Shown one piece after another: positions 1 through 9,447 of a DNA stretch of 25,735 nt; within the stretch, counting starts at the first letter, position 1; each line of letters starts with the position of its first letter. The DNA is taken from NCBI GenBank assembly GCA_000310025.1, contig FN649741.1, positions 6,497,200 through 6,522,934 on the forward strand, in the 5' to 3' direction. The notes beneath the pieces were generated by a model. The model searched no databases, was not told the origin of the DNA, and saw only the letters and a program-made list of their open reading frames with translations. This DNA is from Ectocarpus siliculosus (Eukaryota; Sar; Phaeophyceae; Ectocarpales; Ectocarpaceae). The translations under genes and the position numbers were made by a program.

Positions 1-79
1 AAACAAACAAAAAAACAAATTGTTCGACAACGTCCTCGTTGGAGCAATGAAGAGAGAACGGTCTATGCGGGGGGCACCC

Positions 80-1329
80 CTACCCGAGGCATTGCCCGAC
101 CCCACAAGCGTCCGTGATGATTCTGCACCACACGACCAGGGATAGCACGCGTGCCCTCACTCACTGAGCTTGCGCGAGGACTCCTCCCCCCAACCCCTGC
201 ACGCACGGTTTTCACCAAAAGTTTGCGCAGGCACCCACCCACCTCTTGAGCTGGCTGCTCAGGTTAGCCATCCTCTTGGCCCTCTTGTTGGCCGTCTTCC
301 CCTCCTCCGCAACCCTCTTGCTCAGGAGGACTGTGCGCGACTCCGCAGGCTTTGCCAGCACCGCGTCTTCTGCACCCCCCCCCTCACCCCCCTTCTTCTT
401 CTCCGCCCCCGCTTTGTCTCCCTCAGGTGCGTCTTGGTCCCTTCAAGAACACGACCGATTTCGAACAGACCGAGCGGTGACAGATCAGTAGGTTCTAGGG
501 CGGGGGGGGGCGGGAGTACACGATTGGGCTTTGTATCTACTGCTGTGTTCTACTGCTGTAGGTGTCGGCACATGAACCTGGCCCCGAATTGACGTGCGTG
601 AAATGATACGAAGGTCCGCCGTGGGACCCACAACACCCCGACACGACCATCGAATCAGCCGCAGCGGACGGGGGTCGACAAACAGTATTGCATCGAACAA
701 GTGTTCGTGTAGTACGCGCACAAACACTCTGGAGATCGCTGAATGTCTTGCGACTAGGAAAGGATGTGTGTCGATTCCCGTGCCAACGGCGAGCGAGATC
801 GACAGTCTTCCGACAACACACTTGGCGCTACTGCTGTTGCCGTCTTACCAGCAAAGCTCCTGCTGAACTCTTCCCACTTCCTCTTCTCCCCTTCAACTAC
901 ACCCAGGCGAAAACCTCGAATGCTCGCGGCCACAAGCAACGCCCAAAGTAAGCGGCACGGCTGCTGCGTTGCTCGGTTCTTGCACCTTCCCGCCAAGAAC
1001 TCAGGCACACAAACGGTGCGTCCCAGAAAGCTGTGGTATGCTGTCGTTGTTAACTTCGCACTGAAAAGCGTTCCGATCTCTCTGCCCAGCACCGTACTGG
1101 CGCGGTCGATTCCCGTGGTCACAGGCTAACATGCAAACCGTGTGAAATGCGGTACGCAAGCGATACGCGGAATCTGCCCATACCTCGGCTCTGCGCTGGA
1201 CGCTTGCAGGACGTAGCCGGACCGGCTGCGATCTTGCGAGGGCGTGGTCGGGCGAGTAGACCATGTGGACGACGATGCCTGTCGTGCGGACAAACGCGTA
1301 CGCAAGAAAGCCGGCGCCGTCGCGATGAA
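80..1329 (-). CDS. Tentative 3' exons of an unrecognised minus-strand gene
   Basis: I do not recognise this protein. The best-supported piece is an exon at about 432-243 (minus), which reads as a charged Lys/Glu/Ala-rich segment including AEEGKTANKRAKRMANLSS and ends at a good donor (GAG then GTGGGT, intron from 242). A phase-2 join to an acceptor at 123 gives a short end, IITDACGVGQCLG, then a stop at 82-80. Further upstream, an exon at 1329-1184 starts after a TAG acceptor, has codons rich in G at position one and C at position three, and ends at GAG/GTATGG. An open frame at 1125-849, ending before GTAAGA and containing EGEKRKWEEFSRSF, can join these pieces in phase. The implied 58-base intron (1183-1126) is suspiciously short, and the acceptor near 433 is weak (AAG). 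More 5' exons must exist. The lysine-rich part could form a helix. Exon identity is moderate for 243-432 and low for the rest. Confidence 0.33.
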
Positions 1330-1410
1330 CTACAGGTCAAGAGTCGAACCCCCATGTCGCGTGACTTACCGTACCCCATTCTTTGCTGCCGGCCGCGGCG
1401 ACTATGGGTT

Positions 1411-1445
1411 GTCTCCAAATTCGAAGGCGGTCTCCAAATTCGAAG
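1411..1445. repeat. 19-bp tandem duplication
   Basis: The 16-base word GTCTCCAAATTCGAAG occurs at 1411-1426 and again at 1430-1445, a period of 19 bases. It lies just upstream, on the minus strand, of a perfect-looking donor (GTAAGT at about 1372-1367), so it may fall inside an unmodelled exon of the left-edge gene. Confidence 0.85.
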
Positions 1446-3409
1446 AGCAAAATTAGGAGCACGACGTGTTTGGTCATCAAAGCGACTCCAGCTTTTTCAT
1501 TCTTGGCCTACCAGGGAAGCATAATGTTGTCAAACTTGTTTTCTAGGGAACGGTATACTAGTATTGCGTCACATTTTAGCATACTGTTGGTAGGATTGAA
1601 GGCTTCGTGAAATCTTGGATCCACCCTTCGACGCTGCCCCCAACGATGATCCAAATCGTGTGCATACGACGATAGCAGCTGAACGCAACACTGCAGCGAT
1701 GATCTAAATTGTTAGGAGTAGCAGCTAACACAGTAGGCACCCGCGCTCTACGTCCAAACATGATGGAAGCAACCCCCTCACGGAAACGAATTTGAAGTTA
1801 CCGCCGACTGATGGGAGGCAAGCAGGGACGAGCCCTTCGGGGCTGCGATCCGCCTCAACAGAGCACTCTAAAAGGCTGCTTGTATCGATATCGACGTGTA
1901 GATAATTTGTCAGATATTCTGAACGGAATTGGAGGAGTGTTGGATTCCACCTAAATACGTGTAGAGCCGGAACTGAGGAGGCCATGACTGCTCATTTCCA
2001 AAAGAGGAAAAGTGACCCTGATACACTGCCTCATGACGACGGTTATGATGGGGAAAAAAAACAGCTTCTTCGGGACCTGCAGCACGGGTGAGCGGGTGAG
2101 CGCCAAATATTACAGCAGAAACATGCACGGACTGTGCATGTGTATTGAGAGGTGTGACTTGAGTCCGGTATTCAATATATTGGCTGGTAAAGAGTTTTCA
2201 AGCTTCTAAATAGCGTCGCATGTTGGCCTTACATAGTGGATCAGCGGAGTTTTCGCTAGCCAAACTCTCCTCTCGCTCTGTACAGCTGGCTCCGTGTCTG
2301 TTAGTATCCATGTCTTTCTGGCCTCTAGCTCTCTCTCTCTCTCTCGCTTCCTCTACACACATGCAAGCACGCAGCGCATGCTTCGGGGATACTGCTATAC
2401 CAGGTGGTTATACACCGACGGTTGGCGAATAGGTTGGAGTTCTTCCGGCGACATACAAAAAAAACTTCAACACAACATGCTGGTGGCTGACACAGATGAT
2501 GATTCTGCGACTACAAAGAAAACTCACCTTTCTCGAGCTCGAAACTGCAGTGCAGCTGGAAGCCCTTCCGCCGATTCGACCGGGAGCACAATAGAACCCG
2601 TCCGCCTATGTAGGCCCGAACGACAGCAGCGAGAGTGTGTCAGTGACGTAAGGCTGAGTGTGCGCGGCGTGTGCATGGGGTGCATGTGGCATGTGTGCAT
2701 GCACGACCATCATCAACGTGCATGCCTGCGCGATGGTAACTGGCTTTAAAGCATACTCGCAAACCGCAAAGGGTGTCAAAGGAAGAAATGGGTCAGGTGT
2801 CCCTGCCACACGAAGGAAAACAGCACGTGTTGCGAGCTTTGGTGAGCTGCAACGTGACAGAGCAGGGTCATCACATGCGGCGGAGCCTGACCTGGCTGCA
2901 ATTCGGAGCTCAACACACCTGGTCTGCCACCGCAAGCAGCATGATCGCCGCCGACAAACACCGCATGGCGCCCAAGGACAACTTTTCTCTCCTAGCAGTG
3001 CTGTTGGCCATCGTGCCGTCCGAAAAGACGGGGTAGCGTAGCGCACGTGGCTGATCATCGCCCAACAAAGCGGTTGCATGCGAGCGGCCCCGCTGTTTGT
3101 ATAGGTGCACACCCTACATTATTTTCCGTGCCCCCAAAGCTCAACTTGAGGGCTGGCTCTATATTGTTCGTTGGAGCTGGTTGTGCAACAGACGCCCTTT
3201 TCCTCACTTCCGCCCCCACCCCCACTTCCCCACGCGACCCTGCAACAGACCCTACACTGTGAAGCTATCGAGCACCAAAGCTAGAGTCAGAAGGCGAGCG
3301 GGTCCACACCAACCGCGATATCTTGTTTGAGACTCCACGACTCTACGCGATCTTTCGCCGCGCGCCAAAAGCAGCAGCTGTTTGAAGTTTGACAACAGCA
3401 ACCAACGAC
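1446..3409. other. Spacer with no supported gene
   Basis: No pair of splice sites joins convincing coding sequence here. It contains a short CT run at 2329-2345, and a GTGCATG-rich alternating purine-pyrimidine stretch at about 2660-2730 with a small palindrome. There is also one unspliced plus-strand ORF at 2788-3036 (82 residues from its ATG) with no recognisable domain. The final few hundred bases must include the promoter and 5' UTR of the Hsp20-like gene starting at 3410, but I could not pick out a TATA box or initiator with confidence. Confidence 0.5.
2788..3036 (+). CDS. Weak hypothetical ORF, 82 aa
   Basis: An uninterrupted frame from ATG at 2788 to TAG at 3034-3036 begins MGQVSLPHEGKQHVLRALVS. 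Its amino-acid composition is ordinary and protein-like, with no low-complexity run. There is no recognisable domain, signal peptide or membrane segment, and a longer ORF overlaps it in another plus frame. It could be a chance ORF, an unspliced exon, or a relic of a mobile element. It is listed only because it is the most protein-like frame in this spacer. Confidence 0.18.
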   Translation: MGQVSLPHEGKQHVLRALVSCNVTEQGHHMRRSLTWLQFGAQHTWSATASSMIAADKHRMAPKDNFSLLAVLLAIVPSEKTG

Positions 3410-6400
3410 ATGCCGAAGATCATGTTCATCCGCCCGGCCGTCGTGGGGGCTGCGATGCTCTCCGCCGTGCTGCCCGCGCCCGATCAACAAGTGTCAGCCT
3501 TTTCGCCAGTTCCGGCGGGCCTAGGTACGTCGTCTGTTGTTGGGCGAGGGCATCAAAGAGGTTTCTTTTCAAATGTGCGCGGAAAATCCGACTCCTTGCA
3601 AATGGCAGCCAGCGCCGAACAGCAGTCTCGTCGTGAGGGGGCGATCAAGACGACCCCCCCCCCGCCTGTCGTAGCACATCCGCCCTTCGACCTGCCCCTC
3701 GTGCTGGAGGAATGCCCGATGTGTATCCCAGACCCCGAGGTTCGCGAGACCGACGCCGGGTACGCGCTCACCTTCAACTTGCCGAGCGGAATCAGCGACA
3801 CCGGATTGGAGGTGTCGGTCAGGTCAGTCGTTTCAGCTTACTGTAGTTGGTTGTTCCTCCTTGAAGTTCACTGGGTTTAACCAGCTGGTTTCAACCTGGA
3901 CATCACCCCCTCCCCTCCCCCCCTCGTCCTTACTACGCGCTTCTGTCTCGCGCAGTTGCCTTGCGCCGTGCCAGTGTGGTGAGGCCCAGAACTTCTAGCT
4001 AGTCTTCGACAGAGAGCCGTGGTTGACTATTGTTCTCTCATGTTTTCAAAAACAAAAGTCGCCTCTGGGTGCTTAGTCATTTTCTGGGGGGCAGCAGTCT
4101 ACCGTGCGGAATATGTTCGACGTGTGCATACCATCCCCGCGATCAGACAGGAGAGAAGACTGGGTGTATTTTTTTCTCTCTCGCCTTCTGGCATGCTCGT
4201 GTTCGGCGGTTAGTGCTTTGAAACGTCCCATTCATGCCCATTCCCAGTGCCAGTGCGGACCGTTCGTTGGTTCTCGGCGTCAGTAGTTTCAAACTTGCCC
4301 GCGCACTCGGTCACCTACAGAACGACGTGTGGGGACGAAAACAAACGGGTTTGCCCTCCTCAGAAAATACACACAAAATCACCCATGACCTACCGTATAC
4401 GGGTACACAGACTATGCACACCACAACAGTTAGTTGCAAAGGATGTGGTTGATTGTTTCCAGTGGGTGGGGTCTTTGACGTTTTGTGAGTATCACACGCC
4501 TTCGGCTGGCTGGATGTTCGCTTGTTGTTTTATTTCGGCCTGCCGAAAGGTGCTCCATGGTGGCACTACTGTTGGCGTGTACGCTATCTTTGTTGCTGTC
4601 GTCACATAACAACCTACTTGTAAAGTTCCTCAGATACAGTCGTGCCTCCAATGCAAGAGGGTGGTGTGACAAAGGCCCTCGACTCTCTAACATCGGAGGG
4701 AGCCCTCTCATGTACTTGCCGGAAAAAGAGAGTACTCAATTAGGTCGAGTCGGTGACAATCGATTTCGCCCCCCTTACATATATCGGAGCCCCCTCTTAA
4801 ATATCAAATAGAATAAAAAGCTCTTGTGCCGGTGGTGTACTCTACTTGTGTTGGTTTGTTGCTACAATAGGAAGAAAAGAAAAACTCCTGCTCTCAAGGA
4901 CCATCGACCGTCGTGATGTACTTCCATCATACTGACGCTTGCTGCTGATGTTTTGGTTGTGTCTTACAACCTTCTTTCATGTTTCCTGCTCCCCAGTGGA
5001 CGCCTGCTAACCGTCGAGGCCCGGACGACGCGCGAAGAGAACCACGACGTGATCAGCAAGTCGGCTGACAAGGGCAGCGAAGGTTCCAAGGGATGGGTCA
5101 TGACTCGATGCACAACCAAGACGAATGCCGCCGCGCGCTCCTTCACGCTCCCGGATAGCGTTTCCAACGAGGTGAACAAACAACAAGCACGATTGGAAAA
5201 TGAAAATACCATCGGATTGTAATTGACACGGAGGGCTTCCCTCGATAGATGGAGACCCTGGTCGCGGTCGTCTTTACTGTTCCCCCACCAGGGACTCGCA
5301 TTTAATTTGAATTTGTTTAGAGTTGGCAAGGGGGGACGGTCCCGGAAGAAGGAGAGCGAGAGAGAGCGACAACGAAGGGGGGACTTTTGCTGAAGAATAC
5401 GTTTTTTTTTTCCCGCTCCCCGTCTCTCCTCATTGTGGCTTTGGATATCCATAGCAGCACGGTTTTTTGGTGTTCAACGCCAGCAAGATACTCCGCTCAG
5501 CTGGTACCCTACTGTACAGTAGTATGTGCACCAATAGTTGCAACACTCCCATATCTGGAAGGGAAGTTTTTTCCTTCTTTCTGATGGAGCACAGCAGTGG
5601 GTGAGACGACAATGAGATATTTATATAAGTCCATTGAGATATTGATATTGGCTTGTGGAAGCGCGCCGGAAGAGCCACAATGAAGTGAGGAGCACGTACC
5701 TTTCGCACACTCTTCAGACTATCATGACTTTGTGCCCGGCGTGTTTTGTTTTTTTCGAGATGGTCACCATACATGCACGCACGTTTTGCACGAAGAAACC
5801 ATTATTTTGCATCAACGTATGTACGCGTCGTCAACGGCTTGTCCGAAACATGCATACATACCCGCAGGTCACCGCTTCCTGGGGCAACGACAACCAGGTC
5901 GTGATCAACCTCACCAAGGTCGCCCACTACGACCCGGTCAACGCCGGCGGAATGAACAACGTCTTCTCGACCATGGAAGACTCGGGGGTCGTTCCCGTCG
6001 AGCGCCGCCACGGCGACGACCAACACCCGTCCGCCTCGTCCTCCGCCGCCGAGTACCTGTACGGCTCGAAGCTCGACGGTGCCAGCCTTAAGCCTTCGAG
6101 CATCCTGGAGCTGGACCTCGAGTTCCGTAGCCTCGTGAGGGACATGTGGCACGGCGACGGTTCCGTGAGGTTTCCCACGGAGGAGCAGGTGGCGGCCACG
6201 GTCGCCAGGGCCCGGAAGGAGAGGAAGAAGATCGTCAAGGCCCTCAGGAGGGCCACGATGGCCACGGACGTGTCGGAGAAGGAGCTGGAGTACGTCGTCA
6301 AGTGCGTGGGATGCGTGAAACCGGTTTCTCTCCGAGGGTCTAGCTTTTTTTTTTTGGGCGGTTTAGCAACACCGAAATTCAATGCAGGGCTCTTTCTGTG

Positions 6401-7075
6401 GCATGGTTTTGGTGATTTTTTACCCGCTGTTCTGCGTAGAGTCACGATGTCCCGCAGTCGATGTACCCTACTGTTGTTGGCAGGGACCCGAGCAGCGCTC
6501 GCATCTTGCGTAGGGTCGGTTTCGGCAAAATATCAAATGCCTGAAAAATGGATGGGTCCGAGACTCTCTCAACAACCATCCACTTTGCCACCCACTCTCT
6601 CATCGGACGGGTTGTTCATGCTTTCTCAAGTCCAAAGGAAACATCAAGTGCTTGACGTTTCTGGTATATTTGGTTCCCGTCTCTCCCTCCCTCGAACCAA
6701 TCAACGTCGCGCGTACCCCTTGGAATATGGACTCAACAACAAACTTTCGTTGGTGCCCGCGCTCGCAGGTTTGCTCTGCCGCAGGGCGCGACTCGCGACG
6801 ACGTGGAGCTGATGGTGACGCCGGACAACAACGGGCTTCGCGTGGCCTTCTTCGGCGAAGGCAACCACATGGTCTCCAAGGCCGTGTGCCTGCCGTCGGA
6901 CGCTTCGTTCTCCGACATCTCGGCCAGGTTCACGCCGGAGCCGCGCAAGCGCGGCCGCGGTGGTGCTGCCGGTGGCGGTCTCGAGGGGGGCAAGAAATCG
7001 CGCAACGTTGCTGGGCTGGAGGTCGCTGTCGGCAGGGCCGCCCCCCAGCTGCCCAAGAGCATCGAAATCAAGTAG
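3410..7075 (+). CDS. Plastid-targeted small heat shock-like protein with two Hsp20 domains
   Basis: Four exons (3410-3822, 4997-5171, 5868-6301, 6769-7075) join in phase through GT..AG introns to give 442 residues. ATG 3410 is the first in frame after a TGA at 3383-3385. Residues 1-30 are a hydrophobic signal ending VSAFSP; the S-A/F junction is the signal cleavage and plastid-import motif of stramenopile secondary plastids. The first alpha-crystallin-type domain spans about residues 113-210: YALTFNLPSG, then LEVSVSGRLLTVEART, then ARSFTLPDSVSNEVTASW and QVVINL. A charged helical linker follows. A second, diverged domain spans about 340-435: KFALPQGATRDDVELMV, then SKAVCLPSDASFSDISARF and GLEVAVGRA, with a basic Gly-rich insert. 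The C-terminus SIEIK has the I-x-I form that small heat shock proteins use for oligomer contacts. Known for the family: ATP-independent chaperones that hold unfolding proteins. Inferred: stromal location. Canonical Hsp20s are shorter and have one such domain. Confidence 0.82.
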
Positions 7076-7633
7076 TAGTCCAGCCGACGACAAGCACTTC
7101 TACTGCTACAACGGCTGCCCGGCTCGGTAACTCTGCGTTGATGTATGTTGGTTTTTTTTTCCTGGGGGTTGTTGTATAATGTGATGCCCATACGGGGGAG
7201 CAGAGTTTTTGGTTGCGTATTTTCGTCTGTCAAAAACCAATATGTATCAAATGTATTCTGCGGCCGTAGGGGGCATTCGGTCGTGGGGGAAGACGTGGCT
7301 GACACGTGGCTTGAAGAAAAGATCGGGCGACGTGCAGGTGTCTGCCGTCGAACCGTGTGATGTTTTGTGGCGCATTTTTGTAGCAGCGAAACGGAATTAT
7401 GTACGGCGTGTGTGGTAACCTGGGCTGGTTGCCGTGAAATAGAGGCGGTGGACATAATGTGTCGCCTGTCGAGGTCTTTTGTTTGATTTACAACTAGAAT
7501 GACCAAATTTAGTTTTTCGTGCTACTTTCCTGTACATACAGAGGCGCCAGGCGTCGACGTCCTTGGTGCCACATCGTGGATGAAAGAAAGGCACAGTTCG
7601 AAACCCTGAGCATTTGTTGTAGATAAATCGGAG
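7076..7633. other. 3' flank of the Hsp20-like gene
   Basis: The Hsp20-like frame ends with two consecutive TAG codons (7073-7078). What follows should include its 3' UTR. I see no convincing exon, hairpin terminator or repeat. A T-rich run lies at 7151-7160. Overlapping short frames on both strands look like shadows. Confidence 0.4.
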
Positions 7634-8039
7634 ATGATGACTATGTCGAGGAGTGGCGTGGTGTTGTCTTGGGAGCAAGACGACGGTGAGTGGAATATAT
7701 GGCGAAACTGGCCCCCGTCTGGTCTACCGTAGAAGTTATTTTTAAGACGTGCGTGCAGTCGAAGGCAGGGTGGCACTGCCGCAACGTATGGTGTACATCG
7801 TTTGTCACGAGATCAGGAAGGACGGGTGCAAGGGGGACAAGCGAGTCGATAGATGGTACCATGGTTTTAAAAACACAAGGTGTAGCGTAGGGACAAAAAG
7901 CGATATTGGTGTAGCATGGAAGGGCGCGAGAGGGGTACATACCTCGGGAACCCCCCTACTACCCTTATGGAGCGTGCGGAGCGGGTGTGGCGGGGCAACG
8001 ATTGTCGATCGGCTCACGTTGTGTGTAGTGCATGTTTAG
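7634..8039 (+). CDS. Possible two-exon gene of unknown function, about 110 aa
   Basis: Exon 1 (7634-7685) starts at ATG and reads MMTMSRSGVVLSWEQDD. It ends in phase 1 at a strong donor (GACG then GTGAGT). An acceptor after GTGCGTGCAG at 7758 continues the frame as VEGRVALPQRMVYIVCHEIR, then a basic segment with DKRVDRWYHGF. If unspliced further, it stops at 8037-8039. The implied intron is only 73 bases. The middle segment is the most protein-like sequence between the Hsp20-like and FN3 genes. I recognise no family. Alternatively, exon 2 may end at a donor near 7879 and continue to a 3' exon after the strong acceptor TTTGGTTTGGTTCAG at about 8233. A long frame on the minus strand overlaps it, so strand is not certain. 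Confidence 0.35.
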
Positions 8040-9447
8040 AGTTGTGTGGAAAGATCGTGGTACACACTCGGGTTTTCATGAGCAAAAAAAACAATTACTG
8101 TCTCTCTTTCGATCTTGAAGGTGTCCGTTGGTCGGCACGTAGTTGTCGCGCAAACAACGTTCACCTGCTTAAAAAAATACGTCGGTTACCCCGACGCTAA
8201 CCCAATTGGTTCATTCCATTTGGTTTGGTTCAGAATTACACGGGCACAACGCGCGCCTCCGGAGTTGGCTCATCAGAGAGCATGTTAGGGGTGTCATCAA
8301 GGCGTGATGAAAGATGAAAGTCAAGCATGTGTTGGACCATGGTGTGATTCAGCTGCCATCGGCCATCTGTGTCGTTTCCCTACATACTGTGTAGCTCGAA
8401 CAGCTCACACAGCTGACGTGTTTGGACTTGAAAAGCCCAGTGAACCTCAACGAACCAAGAAGAATCATTCACCACAGAGGGTCTGTACAAGACAGTATTC
8501 TTCTCGGGCTAGCTCTGCGCCGTCAGAGCTTGAAGTTGCCCTGCCGTCGAACTTGTATCGGGGCTCCAACCATTGTTGAAGGCTGTAATGTAAGTCCAAG
8601 CCACGCTTGTTCAAAGCGATGGCCTCCCGTTCGGCGGTTCTACTTTATCGTCGCAAGTCGTTGGATTGTTCTATGGAAGCGAGGGTGGAGGTAAATCATG
8701 ATGTAGCCGGTGTTCATGCCTTCTAATTGAAGCCACACCGACTGCAGTGCAACGACGGTAGTAGTTTTTTTCTGAAGCCTCTTTGAGGGTTTCTATTTCA
8801 GTGTTCATTCTGCGCATTAAAAAATATTAATACCATAGTACGGAATCTACTGAAGCCACTGTTATTGACGCCTGTCATTTGATTCTAGAATGGACCGCCC
8901 TCTCAAGAACCAAGTCGCGCACCCTCACACCGACTGGGGGTGTTACTCGCAAGGCCCATATTGTTTTGTTCTGGGCTTTCTTCGCCGACGATGAAATCTA
9001 GAGCCCTGCACGGGCCTCGTTGCGTGAGCGAACACCGAATACGCATCCTCCCCGAAGTTGTCTCGTGAAGTACTCTTGCGCTTGGACGAAACATGCCGTC
9101 AAAAAGCTACCCCCACTCCTCCCGCCGCCCACCCGCATCCCCGCCCCTGAGATTTCCCTCTCCGGTAAGTAAGGTATTCTGCGCCGCCGGCATCGACGAT
9201 GTCTACAATCCCCACCATCTACGTTGGGCCCGTGTACCCGCAGTTGTAGTGTGGTCTTCGGGTGGTCCACGAACTTGGGCAACCCTTGACCCATCCCAGG
9301 GAAGGGCAATCCAGAGCTATGATGGTGATGCTCAAGGGACGAAATATTTATCCTCCACCGAGTCTTGTTCCCCCCCCCCCCCTTCCGACGGTGTCATGCC
9401 TGAAGTCCGAACCCTTACCATAGCTGTCCCCGTCTCCGTCGCTCCCG
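8040..9447. other. Spacer between plus-strand candidate and FN3 gene end
   Basis: No confident gene. The stretch contains a well-formed acceptor (TTTGGTTTGGTTCAG ending about 8233) followed by open sequence in two frames to stops near 8300, which could be the last exon of the 7634 gene. It also contains an ATG-initiated ORF at 8307-8579 (90 residues, Ser-rich, lower GC at third positions) without a recognisable domain, and an AT-rich patch at 8818-8835. The 9.0-9.45 kb part should hold the 3' UTR of the minus-strand FN3 gene. Confidence 0.4.

Noticed and set aside
246-491. A plus-strand frame resembling a signal peptide followed by a Ser/Pro-rich region.
   Set aside because: It has no ATG, and its complement is a charged, protein-like exon ending at a good donor. 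Leu-rich sequence is what the reverse of Lys/Glu codons gives.
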